Source of the DNA: Diogma glabrata
Taxonomy: Eukaryota; Arthropoda; Insecta; Diptera; Cylindrotomidae
NCBI GenBank assembly: GCA_963693315.1
Contig: OY856186.1
Span: 307,795,061-307,859,060, forward strand
Direction of reading: 5' to 3'
DNA length: 64,000 nt
This document shows positions 11,623 to 24,112 of the stretch, piece after piece. A program made the position numbers and the translations under genes. A model generated the notes under the pieces. That model saw only the letters and a program-made list of their open reading frames with translations. It searched no databases and was not told the DNA's origin. Each line of letters begins with the position of its first letter. The stretch's first letter is position 1.

Positions 11623-12488
11623 TTAATTTTCAGAATCTAAACCCTTACTATCTACACATGAATCCCTAAAATCCCTTTTTCTGGAATAACGCGGATCAAC
11701 AATTTCAGGAAGCAACCATTCGAAATAAAAATCCTTCAAGCGAGGATACATAACATTATCAAAAAAATCCCGATCGTACAATATTGTTTCAACAAACAAA
11801 TATTGGTTCAACAGTTTTGGGTCCTGAATTTGCTGATCCGACGTACCCGTCCACACCCCAAATACACTATACTCTTTTTGGGAAATGTAAAGCTGTCCTT
11901 GTATTTGGTAGTAGTAAGGGTGCTTTTTTTAAGGCCTAAAATTTTATTATTCGATTTATCGAAATTTAAATATTTAATTTTGCCGATTTGCAAAGCTTCA
12001 AAAACCGACAAATTTGAAGCCGATTTAGGACACTTTACTTCTATAATACCGTTACTACCATCAGTTACTCCGTCGGGAGAAGCTCCAAGAAAATAGGCCT
12101 TTTCATCAATAAATAAACCACAGCTACTGATCTTTATTCCCAATTTAGCCTCGATGGCTTTTATGGCAAGATCTTCGTTCAACTTTCCATAAATCATGCT
12201 GTCAGTTGAAACTGTGGAGTATAATATTGGTTTGAGTTGAGATTGCAACTTTTTTGTTCTACATACTCTACCAAAATTTGATGCAGTGAGTAACGTTTGC
12301 CTCAGATTTACCCATCTGCTTGAAGAAGCTTGGCCTATTGTTTCTTTTTGGATATTGTGTCTCTCCTGCTGTTGTTCTTTCAACGTTTCTTTTATGGCGC
12401 GAGCTCGTTCATTGTAATCATCCTTGCTCATGTGCTCACAATATGTAAAATGATTGGAAATAATACATAACCGTCCAGCGAACACCAC
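11623..12488 (-). pseudogene. U7: YqaJ-fragment unit
   Basis: L1 only. Markers: VCRTKKL, KDSFT (ATGTAAAGC on plus), DGVTDG private change next to the SPDG motif, and CTGCTGTTG in the N-terminal Gln run. Resembles U14, U20 and U27. Confidence 0.87.
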
Positions 12489-12703
12489 GTGAAGGTGAAG
12501 GATACGTTCGCCGTGGAAAGGAATGGGAAGGTATTTATTAGTAAGAAATTGGGTTGTTACATTTATATAAACTTATATAACTATCTTATATAACTATTTA
12601 ATAATTGTTGTTACATTATCTATCTTATATAACTAACATTGTTATTAAAATTAAATCTATTTAATAATAATAATAAAAATAATAATAAAAATGCCAATAT
12701 AAA

Positions 12704-13571
12704 TTAATTTTCAGAATCTAAACCCTTACTATCTACACATGAATCCCTAAAATCCCTTTTTCTGGAATAACGCGGATCAACAATTTCAGGAAGCAACCAT
12801 TCGAAATAAAAATCCTTCAAGCGAGGATAAATAACATTATCAAAAAAATCCCGATCGTACAATATTGTTTCAACAAACAAATATTGGTTCAACAGTTTTG
12901 GGTCCTGAATTTGCTGATGCGACGTACCCGTCCACACCCCAAATACACTATACTCTTTTTGGGAAATGTGGAGCTGTCCTTGTATTTGGTAGTAGTAAGG
13001 GTGCATTTTTTAAGGCCTAAAATTTTATTATTCGATTTATCGAAATTTAAATATTTAATTTTGCCGATTTGCAAAGCTTCAAAAACCGACAAATTTGAAA
13101 CCGATTTAGGACACTTTACTTCTATAATACCGTTACTACCATCAATTACTCCGTCGGGAGAAGCTCCAAGAAAATAGGCCTTTTCATCAATAAATAAACC
13201 ACAGCTACTGATCTTTATTCCCAATTTAGCCTCGATGGCTTTTATGGCAAGATCTTCGTTCAACTTTCCATAAATCATGCTGTCAGTTGAAACTGTGGAG
13301 TATAATATTGGTTTGAGTTGAGATTGCAACTTTTTTGCTCTACATACTCTACCATAAAATTTGATGCAGTGAGTAACGTTTGCCTCAGATTTACCCATCT
13401 GCTTGAAGAAGCTTGGCCTATTGTTTCTTTTTGGATATTGTGTCTCTCCTGTTGTTGTTCTTTCAACGTTTCTTTTATGGCGCGAGCTCGTTCATTGTAA
13501 TCATCCTTGCTCATGTGCTCACAATATGTAAAATGATTGGAAATAATACATAACCGTCCAGCGAAGACCAC
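12704..13571 (-). pseudogene. U8: YqaJ-fragment unit with 2-bp insertion
   Basis: L1. A 2-bp insertion (ACCATAAAATTT, about 13352) breaks the frame beside TASNFG, a different event from L4. KSVSNL variant after the ExK motif, and Met-to-Ile in NVIYPRL. Confidence 0.86.
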
Positions 13572-13786
13572 GTGAAGGTGAAGGATACGTTCGCCGTGGA
13601 AAGGAATGGGAAGGAATTTATTAGTAAGAAATTGGGTTGTTACATTTATATAAACTTATATAACTATCTTATATAACTATTTAATAATTGTTGTTACATT
13701 ATCTATCTTATATAACTAACATTGTTATTAAAATTAAATCTATTTAATAATAATAATAAAAATAATAATAAAAATGCCAATATAAA

Positions 13787-14651
13787 TTAATTTTCAGAAT
13801 CTAAACCCTTACTATCTACACATGAATCCCTAAAATCCCTTTTTCTGGAATAACGTGGATCAACAATTTCAGGAAGCAACCATTTGAAATAAAAATCCTT
13901 CAAGCGAGGATACATAACATTATCAAAAAAATCCCGATCGTACAATATTGTTTCAACAAACAAATATTGGTTCAACAGTTTTGGGTCCTGAATTTGCTGA
14001 TCCGACGTACCCGTCCACACCCCAAATACACTATACTCTTTTTGGGAAATGTGGAGCTGTCCTTGTATTTGGTAGTAGTAAGGGTGCTTTTTTTAAGGCC
14101 TAAACTTTTATTATTCGATTTATCGAAATTTAAATATTTAATTTTGCCGATTTGCAAAGCTTCAAAAACCGACAAATTTGAAGCCGATTTAGGACACTTT
14201 ACTTCTATAATACCGTTACTACCATCAATTACTCCGTCGGGAGAAGCTCCAGAAAATAGGCCTTTTCATCAATAAATAAACCACAGCTACTGATCTTTAT
14301 TCCCAATTTAGCCTCGATGGCTTTTATGGCAAGATCTTCGTTCAACTTTCCATAAATCATGCTGTCAGTTGAAACTGTGGAGTATAATATTGGTTTGAGT
14401 TGAGATTGCAACTTTTTTGCTCCACATACTCTACCAAAATTTGATGCAGTGAGTAACGTTTGCCTCAGATTTACCCATCTGCTTGAAGAAGCTTGGCCTA
14501 TTGTTTCTTTTTGGATATTGTGTCTCTCCTGTTGTTGTTCTTTCAACGTTTCTTTTATGGCGCGAGCTCGTTCATTGTAATCATCCTTGCTCATGTGCTC
14601 ACAATATGTAAAATGATTGGAAATAGTACATAACCGTCCAGCGAACACCAC
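13787..14651 (-). pseudogene. U9: YqaJ-fragment unit with extra 1-bp deletion
   Basis: L1. One A is lost in AGCTCCAGAAAAT (14247-14259), which shifts the frame just before GASPDG so that this copy loses the catalytic core. Markers KSLGLKK, VCGAKKL and CTISN as in U4; private FKWLL. Confidence 0.86.
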
Positions 14652-14866
14652 GTGAAGGTGAAGGATACGTTCGCCGTGGAAAGGAATGGGAAGGTATTTA
14701 TTAGTAAGAAATTGGGTTGTTACATTTATATAAACTTATATAACTGTCTTATATAACTATTTAATAATTGTTGTTACATTATCTATCTTATATAACTAAC
14801 ATTGTTATTAAAATTAAATCTATTTAATAATAATAATAAAAATAATAATAAAAATGCCAATATAAA

Positions 14867-15730
14867 TTAATTTTCAGAATCTAAACCCTTACTATCTACA
14901 CATGAATCCCTAAAATCCCTTTTTCTGGAATAACGCGGATCAACAATTTCAGGAAGCAACCATTCGAAATAAAAATCCTTCAAGCGAGGATACATAAAAT
15001 TATCAAAAAATCCCGATCGTACAATATTGTTTCAACAAACAAATATTGGTTCAACAGTTTTGGGTCCTGAATTTGCTGATGCGACGTACCCGTCCACACC
15101 CCAAATACACTATACTCTTTTTGGGAAATGTGGAGCTGTCCTTGTATTTGGTAGTAGTAAGGGTGCATTTTTTAAGGCCTAAAATTTTATTATTCGATTT
15201 ATCGAAATTTAAATATTTAATTTTGCCGATTTGCAAAGCTTCAAAAACCGACAAATTTGAAGCCGATTTAGGACACTTTACTTCTATAATACCGTTACTA
15301 CCATCAATTACTCCGTCGGGAGAAGCTCCAAGAAAATAGGCCTTTTCATCAATAAATAAACCACAGCTACTGATCTTTATTCCCAATTTAGCCTCGATGG
15401 CTTTTATGGCAAGATCTTCGTTCAACTTTCCATAAATCATGCTGTCAGTTGAAACTGTGGAGTATAATATTGGTTTGAGTTGAGATTGCAACTTTTTTGC
15501 TCTACATACTCTACCAAAATTTGATGCAGTGGTAACGTTTGCCTCAGATTTACCCATCTGCTTGAAGAAGCTTGGCCTATTGTTTCTTTTTGGATATTGT
15601 GTCTCTCCTGTTGTTGTTCTTTCAACGTTTCTTTTATGGCGCGAGCTCGTTCATTGTAATCATCCTTGCTCATGTGCTCACAATATGTAAAATGATTGGA
15701 AATAATACATAACCGTCCAGCGAAGACCAC
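14867..15730 (-). pseudogene. U10: YqaJ-fragment unit
   Basis: L1, L3 and L4. The spacer is short by one repeat as in U5. Duplicated as U16 at an offset of 8,382 bp. Confidence 0.87.
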
Positions 15731-15932
15731 GTGAAGGTGAAGGATACGTTCGCCGTGGAAAGGAATGGGAAGGTATTTATTAGTAAGAAATTGGGTTGTT
15801 ACATTTATATAAACTTATATAACTATTTAATAATTGTTGTTACATTATCTATCTTATATAACTAACATTGTTATTAAAATTAAATCTATTTAATAATAAT
15901 AATAAAAATAATAATAAAAATGCCAATATAAA

Positions 15933-16797
15933 TTAATTTTCAGAATCTAAACCCTTACTATCTACACATGAATCCCTAAAATCCCTTTTTCTGGAATAAC
16001 GCGGATCAACAATTTCAGGAAGCAACCATTCGAAATAAAAATCCTTCAAGCGAGGATACATAACATTATCAAAAAAATCCCGATCGTACAATATTGTTTC
16101 AACAAACAAATATTGGTTCAACAGTTTTGGGTCCTGAATTTGCTGATGCGACGTACCCGTCCACACCCCAAATACACTATACTCTTTTTGGGAAATGTGG
16201 AGCTGTCCTTGTATTTGGTAGTAGTAAGGGTGCATTTTTTAAGGCCTAAAATTTTATTATTCGATTTATCGAAATTTAAATATTTAATTTTGCCGATTTG
16301 CAAAGCTTCAAAAACCGACAAATTTGAAGCCGATTTAGGACACTTTACTTCTATAATACCGTTACTACCATCAATTACTCCGTCGGGAGAAGCTCCAAGA
16401 AAATAGGCCTTTTCATCAATAAATAAACCACAGCTACTGATCTTTATTCCCAATTTAGCCTCGATGGCTTTTATGGCAAGATCTTCGTTCAACTTTCCAT
16501 AAATCATGCTGTCAGTTGAAACTGTGGAGTATAATATTGGTTTGAGTTGAGATTGCAACTTTTTTGCTCTACATACTCTACCAAAATTTGATGCAGTGGT
16601 AACGTTTGCCTCAGATTTACCTATCTGCTTGAAGAAGCTTGGCCTATTGTTTCTTTTTGGATATTGTGTCTCTCCTGTTGTTGTTCTTTCAACGTTTCTT
16701 TTATGGCGCGAGCTCGTTCATTGTAATCATCCTTGCTCATGTGCTCACAATATGTAAAATGATTGGAAATAATACATAACCGTCCAGCGAACACCAC
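15933..16797 (-). pseudogene. U11: YqaJ-fragment unit
   Basis: L1 and L4. ACCTATCTGC at 16619 replaces the usual ACCCATCTGC. Duplicated as U17. Confidence 0.86.
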
Positions 16798-17012
16798 GTG
16801 AAGGTGAAGGATACGTTCGCCGTGGAAAGGAATGGGAAAGTATTTATTAGTAAGAAATTGGGTTGTTACATTTATATAAACTTATATAACTATCTTATAT
16901 AACTATTTAATAATTGTTGTTACATTATCTATCTTATATAACTAACATTGTTATTAAAATTAAATCTATTTAATAATAATAATAAAAATAATAATAAAAA
17001 TGCCAATATAAA

Positions 17013-17878
17013 TTAATTTTCAGAATCTAAACCCTTACTATCTACACATGAATCCCTAAAATCCCTTTTTCTGGAATAACGCGGATCAACAATTTCAGGA
17101 AGCAACCATTCGAAATAAAAATCCTTCAAGCGAGGATACATAACATTATCAAAAAAATCCCGATCGTACAATATTGTTTCAACAAACAAATATTGGTTCA
17201 ACAGTTTTGGGTCCTGAATTTGCTGATGCGACGTACCCGTCCACACCCCAAATACACTATACTCTTTTTGGGAAATGTGGAGCTGTCCTTGTATTTGGTA
17301 GTAGTAAGGGTGCATTTTTTAAGGCCTAAAATTTTATTATTCGATTTATCGAAATTTAAATATTTAATTTTGCCGATTTGCAAAGCTTCAAAAACCGACA
17401 AATTTGAAACCGATTTAGGACACTTTACTTCTATAATACCGTTACTACCATCAATTACTCCGTCGGGAGAAGCTCCAAGAAAATAGGCCTTTTCATCAAT
17501 AAATAAACCACAGCTACTGATCTTTATTCCCAATTTAGCCTCGATGGCTTTTATGGCAAGATCTTCGTTCAACTTTCCATAAATCATGCTGTCAGTTGAA
17601 ACTGTGGAGTATAATATTGGTTTGAGTTGAGATTGCAACTTTTTTGCTCTACATACTCTACCAAAATTTGATGCAGTGAGTAACGTTTGCCTCAGATTTA
17701 CCCATCTGCTTGAAGAAGCTTGGCCTATTGTTTCTTTTTGGATATTGTGTCTCTCCTGTTGTTGTTCTTTCAACGTTTCTTTTATGGCGCGAGCTCGTTC
17801 ATTGTAATCATCCTTGCTCATGTGCTCACAATATGTAAAATGATTGGAAATAATACATAACCGTCCAGCGAACACCAC
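17013..17878 (-). pseudogene. U12: YqaJ exonuclease fragment, reference copy
   Basis: One of the best-preserved units. YqaJ proteins are lambda-exonuclease-like members of the PD-(D/E)XK nuclease fold that degrade DNA ends for recombination. In eukaryotes they often belong to mobile elements. Read on the minus strand from V at 17878: residues about 22-55 a charged helix, TASNFG at 68-73, G101..E105 (motif with the first acid), CGLFID, GASPDG at 135-140 (Asp139), EVK at 150-152 (Glu150, Lys152). After a T-run (17315-17320) the frame must slip by one base to continue as HPYYYQIQGQL (the conserved Gln motif), VWTG, DRDFFDN, FYFEWLLPEI and a stop at 17013. L1 is the only break. The N-terminal part of the protein is absent and no ATG opens the frame. 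KSVSNL is a subtype change. Spacer marker ACTGTCTT. Confidence 0.9.
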
Positions 17879-18093
17879 GTGAAGGTGAAGGATACGTTCG
17901 CCGTGGAAAGGAATGGGAAGGTATTTATTAGTAAGAAATTGGGTTGTTACATTTATATAAACTTATATAACTGTCTTATATAACTATTTAATAATTGTTG
18001 TTACATTATCTATCTTATATAACTAACATTGTTATTAAAATTAAATCTATTTAATAATAATAATAAAAATAATAATAAAAATGCCAATATAAA
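17879..18093 (-). repeat. Spacer of the array unit (reference copy)
   Basis: AT-rich, about 215 bp. The first 84 bp continue the nuclease frame without an ATG, then a stop. It contains three or four imperfect copies of CTTATATAACTA and two of TTGTTACATT, and a TAA/AAT microsatellite. Copy number of these small repeats explains most unit-length differences (1,066, 1,069, 1,077, 1,080). Reading minus from the previous unit's stop codon, an ATTAAA hexamer lies some 45-50 bp downstream, so a weak poly(A) signal is possible. Confidence 0.7.
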
Positions 18094-18958
18094 TTAATTT
18101 TCAGAATCTAAACCCTTACTATCTACACATGAATCCCTAAAATCCCTTTTTCTGGAATAACGCGGATCAACAATTTCAGGAAGCAACCATTCGAAATAAA
18201 AATCCTTCAAGCGAGGATACATAACATTATCAAAAAAATCCCGATCGTACAATATTGTTTCAACAAACAAATATTGGTTCAACAGTTTTGGGTCCTGAAT
18301 TTGCTGATGCGACGTACCCGTCCACACCCCAAATACACTATACTCTTTTTGGGAAATGTGGAGCTGTCCTTGTATTTGGTAGTAGTAAGGGTGCATTTTT
18401 TAAGGCCTAAAATTTTATTATTCGATTTATCGAAATTTAAATATTTAATTTTGCCGATTTGCAAAGCTTCAAATACCGACAAATTTGAAGCCGATTTAGG
18501 ACACTTTACTTCTATAATACCGTTACTACCATCAATTACTCCGTCGGGAGAAGCTCCAAGAAAATAGGCCTTTTCATCAATAAATAAACCACAGCTACTG
18601 ATCTTTATTCCCAATTTAGCCTCGATGGCTTTTATGGCAAGATCTTCGTTCAACTTTCCATAAATCATGCTGTCAGTTGAAACTGTGGAGTATAATATTG
18701 GTTTGAGTTGAGATTGCAACTTTTTTGCTCTACATACTCTACCAAAATTTGATGCAGTGGTAACGTTTGCCTCAGATTTACCCATCTGCTTGAAGAAGCT
18801 TGGCCTATTGTTTCTTTTTGGATATTGTGTCTCTCCTGTTGTTGTTCTTTCAACGTTTCTTTTATGGCGCGAGCTCGTTCATTGTAATCATCCTTGCTCA
18901 TGTGCTCACAATATGTAAAATGATTGGAAATAATACATAACCGTCCAGCGAACACCAC
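18094..18958 (-). pseudogene. U13: YqaJ-fragment unit interrupted upstream by mariner 1
   Basis: L1 and L4. Silent marker CAAATACC (18472). The upstream open stretch is cut by the mariner at 19034/19035, and an ATG in mariner sequence (19096) creates a chimeric 143-codon frame into the nuclease N-terminal part. Duplicated as U19. Confidence 0.87.
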
Positions 18959-19035
18959 GTGAAGGTGAAGGATACGTTCGCCGTGGAAAGGAATGGGAAG
19001 GTATTTATTAGTAAGAAATTGGGTTGTTACATTTA

Positions 19036-20328
19036 CTAGGTCATTCAATAAGTCCGTAGGATGACACATAGATGGCGTTACTAGAATTTTTTCCATATGA
19101 TTTTTATTTAGTACTAACCTTCAAACGATACGTGTATAAATTTGACAGCAATCTGACTATTTATTCGTGAGTTATAGCATTTTGTGTGAAGCAACTTTTG
19201 TTTTTGAAAAAAAATGGAAAAAAGTGAATTTCGAATTTTAATAAAGCATTGCTTTTTGATGAACAAAAATACAGTGGAAACCAAACAAAGGCTTGATAAA
19301 CATTATCCAAACTCTGCTCCATCGAGACAAATGGTAGAGAAGTGGATGGCTGAATTTAAATGTGGTCGTACCAGCACAAAAGATGCAGAGCGCAGTGGAC
19401 GCCCAAATGAGGCTGTTATTCCAGAAAACATAAAAAAAATCCACAAATTGGTTATGAACGATCGCAAATTGAAGGTGCACGAAATAGCTGACATTGTAAA
19501 GGTAGCAGATGGTAGTGTTTTTACCATTTTACATGAACATTTGGGTATGCGAAAGCTATGTGCAAATTTGTTGCCGCGTGAGCTCACAGTCGACCAAAAA
19601 CAACAACGAATCGATGCTTCGGAGGAGTCTTTGGCACTGTTAAACCGCAATAAAAGGGAATTCTATCGTAGATATATGACAATGGATGAGACATGGCTTC
19701 ATAATTACACACCAGAATCCAAAAGACAGTCAGCTGAGTGGACAGCAGTCGACGAACCGAATCCAAAGCGAGCAAAGACGCAACAGTCGGCCGGTAAGGT
19801 GATGGCGTCTGTATTTTGGGATACGAACGGAATAATATTCATCGACTATCTCCAAAAAGGAACCACCATCAACAGCGAGTATTACTGTGAACTTTTGGAT
19901 CGATTGAAGGCTGAAATCGCAAAGAAACGGCCACATTTGTTTTCAGAAAAAAGTGTTGTTTCACCAAGATAATGCACCGTGTCACAGATCGATGAAAACG
20001 ATGGCAAAATTGAATGAATTGAGCTTTGAATTGCTTACCCACCCACCATATTCTCCAGATTTAGCCCCCAGTGACTTTTTCCTGTTTTCAGATCTCAAGA
20101 GAATGCTTGCTGGAAAGAAAATTAAGTCCAATGATGAAGTAATCGCTGAAACTGAGGCCTATTTTGACGAGAAAGAGAAATCGTACTATAAAAGTGGTAT
20201 AGAAAAGTTGGAAAATCGCTATACTCGTTGTATCGCCCTCGAAGGCAGCTATGTTGAATAAAAAAATCGAGTTTTGTCAAAATGTTGTTTTTTTCTTACT
20301 TATCCTACGGACTTATTGAACGACCTTA
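19036..20328 (+). mobile_element. mariner (irritans/Himar1-like) copy 1, 1,293 bp
   Basis: Terminal inverted repeats of 27 bp at 19036-19062 and 20302-20328 match except at positions 1, 2 and 8; the shared core includes TTCAATAAGTCCGTAGGAT. TA dinucleotides flank both ends (19034-19035, 20329-20330), and the joined flanks rebuild the normal spacer seen in other units. Full length for a mariner, with one central transposase gene that is frameshifted. It lies between unit U13 and the deleted unit P1. Confidence 0.96.
19214..20261 (+). pseudogene. mariner transposase, one frameshift (copy 1)
   Basis: Tc1/mariner transposase, which cuts and pastes the element at TA sites. The sequence closely resembles Himar1 throughout as I recall it. 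Residues 1-110 form the paired helix-turn-helix DNA-binding region; the linker motif reads LLPREL (119-124) instead of the usual WVPREL. The first catalytic Asp is in MDETW (Asp158). The frame is lost at an A-run, 19947-19952: the first part ends at 19972, and the rest continues in another phase from 19953 with HQDNAP and, exactly 34 residues after that Asp, the third Asp of SPDLAPSDFFLF, so the DD34D signature is complete. The C-terminal CIALEGSYVE end is normal, stop at 20261. Total length about 347 residues, as expected. Non-functional as written because the two catalytic halves are in different frames. Confidence 0.94.
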
Positions 20329-20463
20329 TATATAAACTTATATAACTATCTTATATAACTATTTAATAATTGTTGTTACATTATCTATCTTATATAACTA
20401 ACATTGTTATTAAAATTAAATCTATTTAATAATAATAAATAATAATAATAATAAATAATAATA

Positions 20464-20871
20464 AGCTCCAAGAAAATAGGCCTTTTCATCAATAAATAAA
20501 CCACAGCTACTGATCTTTATTCCCAATTTAGCCTCGATGGCTTTTATGGCAAGATCTTCGTTCAACTTTCCATAAATCATGCTGTCAGTTGAAACTGTGG
20601 AGTATAATATTGGTTTGAGTTGAGATTGCAACTTTTTTGCTCCACATACTCTACCAAAATTTGATGCAGTGAGTAACGTTTGCCTCAGATTTACCCATCT
20701 GCTTGAAGAAGCTTGGCCTATTGTTTCTTTTTGGATATTGTGTCTCTCCTGTTGTTGTTCTTTCAACGTTTCTTTTATGGCGCGAGCTCGTTCATTGTAA
20801 TCATCCTTGCTCATGTGCTCACAATATGTAAAATGATTGGAAATAATACATAACCGTCCAGCGAACACCAC
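20464..20871 (-). pseudogene. P1: internally deleted YqaJ-fragment unit
   Basis: Sits to the right of mariner 1. Spacer sequence runs into an expanded AAT/AAATAAT tract (20428-20463) and then directly into AGCTCCAAG, so about 458 bp of the unit start (C-terminal half, T-run, EVK motif) is missing. The frame reads YFLGA and then into the microsatellite (YYYLLLLLFIIIK). VCGAKKL. The following spacer has one extra TATCTTATATAAC repeat. Confidence 0.87.
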
Positions 20872-21099
20872 GTGAAGGTGAAGGATACGTTCGCCGTGGA
20901 AAGGAATGGGAAGGTATTTATTAGTGAGAAATTGGGTTGTTACATTTATATAAACTTATATAACTATCTTATATAACTATCTTATATAACTATTTAATAA
21001 TTGTTGTTACATTATCTATCTTATATAACTAACATTGTTATTAAAATTAAATCTATTTAATAATAATAATAAAAATAATAATAAAAATGCCAATATAAA

Positions 21100-21950
21100 T
21101 TAATTTTCAGAATCTAAACCCTTACTATCTAAACATGAATCCCTAAAATCCCTTTTTCTGGAATAACGCGGATCAACAATTTCAGGAAGCAACCATTCGA
21201 AATAAAAATCCTTCAAGCGAGGATACATAACATTATCAAAAAAATCCCGATCGTACAATATTGTTTCAACAAACAAATATTGGTTCAACAGTTTTGGGTC
21301 CTGAATTTGCTGATCCGACGTACCCGTCCACACCCCAAATACACTATACTCTTTTTGGGAAATGTAAAGCTGTCCTTGTATTTGGTAGTAGTAAGGGTGC
21401 TTTTTTTAAGGCCTAAAATTTTATAATTTAAATATTTAATTTTGCCGATTTGCAAAGCTTCAAAAACCGACAAATTTGAAGCCGATTTAGGACACTTTAC
21501 TTCTATAATACCGTTACTACCATCAATTACTCCGTCGGGAGAAGCTCCAAGAAAATAGGCCTTTTCATCAATAAATAAACCACAGCTACTGATCTTTATT
21601 CCCAATTTAGCCTCGATGGCTTTTATGGCAAGATCTTCGTTCAACTTTCCATAAATCATGCTGTCAGTTGAAACTGTGGAGTATAATATTGGTTTGAGTT
21701 GAGATTGCAACTTTTTTGTTCTACATACTCTACCAAAATTTGATGCAGTGAGTAACGTTTGCCTCAGATTTACCCATCTGCTTGAAGAAGCTTGGCCTAT
21801 TGTTTCTTTTTGGATATTGTGTCTCTCCTGCTGTTGTTCTTTCAACGTTTCTTTTATGGCGCGAGCTCGTTCATTGTAATCATCCTTGCTCATGTGCTCA
21901 CAATATGTAAAATGATTGGAAATAATACATAACCGTCCAGCGAACACCAC
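21100..21950 (-). pseudogene. U14: YqaJ-fragment unit with in-frame core deletion
   Basis: L1. A 15-bp in-frame deletion near 21425 removes five residues between KYLN and KILG. VCRTKKL, KDSFT and SCLDSK markers. Next to P1. The same unit recurs as U20 and U27, always right of a mariner-P pair. Confidence 0.87.
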
Positions 21951-22168
21951 GTGAAGGTGAAGGATACGTTCGCCGTGGAAAGGAATGGGAAGGTATTTAT
22001 TAGTAAGAAATTGGGTTGTTACATTTATATATACTTATATAACTATCTTATATAACTATTTAATAATTGTTGTTACATTATCTATCTTATATAACTAACA
22101 TTGTTATTAAAATTAAATCTATTTAAAAATTATAATAATAAAAATAATAATAAAAATGCCAATATAAA

Positions 22169-23033
22169 TTAATTTTCAGAATCTAAACCCTTACTATCTA
22201 CACATGAATCCCTAAAATCCCTTTTTCTGGAATAACGTGGATCAACAATTTCAGGAAGCAACCATTCGAAATAAAAATCCTTCAAGCGAGGATACATAAC
22301 ATTATCAAAAAAATCCCGATCGTACAATATTGTTTCAACAAACAAATATTGGTTCAACAGTTTTGGGTCCTGAATTTGCTGATGCGACGTACCCGTCCAC
22401 ACCCCAAATACACTATACTCTTTTTGGGAAATGTGGAGCTGTCCTTGTATTTGGTAGTAGTAAGGGTGCATTTTTTAAGGCCTAAAATTTTATTATTCGA
22501 TTTATCGAAATTTAAATATTTAATTTTGCCGATTTGCAAAGCTTCAAAAACCGACAAATTTGAAACCGATTTAGGACACTTTACTTCTATAATACCGTTA
22601 CTACCATCAATTACTCCGTCGGGAGAAGCTCCAAGAAAATAGGCCTTTTCATCAATAAATAAACCACAGCTACTGATCTTTATTCCCAATTTAGCCTCGA
22701 TGGCTTTTATGGCAAGATCTTCGTTCAACTTTCCATAAATCATGCTGTCAGTTGAAACTGTGGAGTATAATATTGGTTTGAGTTGAGATTGCAACTTTTT
22801 TGCTCTACATACTCTACCAAAATTTGATGCAGTGGTAACGTTTGCCTCAGATTTACCCATCTGCTTGAAGAAGCTTGGCCTATTGTTTCTTTTTGGATAT
22901 TGTGTCTCTCCTGTTGTTGTTCTTTCAACGTTTCTTTTATGGCGCGAGCTCGTTCATTGTAATCATCCTTGCTCATGTGCTCACAATATGTAAAATGATT
23001 GGAAATAGTACATAACCGTCCAGCGAACACCAC
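22169..23033 (-). pseudogene. U15: hybrid YqaJ-fragment unit (duplication junction)
   Basis: L1 and L4. From the unit start to the GTGGTAACG site (22833) it matches U21. From CTISN (23008) through the ACTGTCTT spacer it matches U9. This marks the junction of the 8,382-bp tandem duplication between 22841 and 23007. Confidence 0.87.
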
Positions 23034-23248
23034 GTGAAGGTGAAGGATACGTTCGCCGTGGAAAGGAATGGGAAGGTATTTATTAGTAAGAAATTGGGTT
23101 GTTACATTTATATAAACTTATATAACTGTCTTATATAACTATTTAATAATTGTTGTTACATTATCTATCTTATATAACTAACATTGTTATTAAAATTAAA
23201 TCTATTTAATAATAATAATAAAAATAATAATAAAAATGCCAATATAAA

Positions 23249-24112
23249 TTAATTTTCAGAATCTAAACCCTTACTATCTACACATGAATCCCTAAAATCC
23301 CTTTTTCTGGAATAACGCGGATCAACAATTTCAGGAAGCAACCATTCGAAATAAAAATCCTTCAAGCGAGGATACATAAAATTATCAAAAAATCCCGATC
23401 GTACAATATTGTTTCAACAAACAAATATTGGTTCAACAGTTTTGGGTCCTGAATTTGCTGATGCGACGTACCCGTCCACACCCCAAATACACTATACTCT
23501 TTTTGGGAAATGTGGAGCTGTCCTTGTATTTGGTAGTAGTAAGGGTGCATTTTTTAAGGCCTAAAATTTTATTATTCGATTTATCGAAATTTAAATATTT
23601 AATTTTGCCGATTTGCAAAGCTTCAAAAACCGACAAATTTGAAGCCGATTTAGGACACTTTACTTCTATAATACCGTTACTACCATCAATTACTCCGTCG
23701 GGAGAAGCTCCAAGAAAATAGGCCTTTTCATCAATAAATAAACCACAGCTACTGATCTTTATTCCCAATTTAGCCTCGATGGCTTTTATGGCAAGATCTT
23801 CGTTCAACTTTCCATAAATCATGCTGTCAGTTGAAACTGTGGAGTATAATATTGGTTTGAGTTGAGATTGCAACTTTTTTGCTCTACATACTCTACCAAA
23901 ATTTGATGCAGTGGTAACGTTTGCCTCAGATTTACCCATCTGCTTGAAGAAGCTTGGCCTATTGTTTCTTTTTGGATATTGTGTCTCTCCTGTTGTTGTT
24001 CTTTCAACGTTTCTTTTATGGCGCGAGCTCGTTCATTGTAATCATCCTTGCTCATGTGCTCACAATATGTAAAATGATTGGAAATAATACATAACCGTCC
24101 AGCGAAGACCAC
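23249..24112 (-). pseudogene. U16: YqaJ-fragment unit, copy of U10
   Basis: L1, L3 and L4, with all U10 markers including the short spacer and the GCGAAGACC variant. Confidence 0.87.

Larger units (their letters stand above)
14459..22840. repeat. 8,382-bp segmental duplication, left copy
   Basis: Covers the end of U9, U10-U13, mariner 1, P1, U14 and the first part of U15. Unit spacings 1066, 1080, 1081, 3006, 1069 repeat in the right copy. The left limit is uncertain by about 170 bp. Confidence 0.9.

Noticed and set aside
19238..19936. Minus-strand frames inside mariner
   Set aside because: Shadows of the transposase gene; mariners carry one gene.
19214..20261. An active transposase
   Set aside because: The frame is lost between the first and second catalytic Asp in all three copies.
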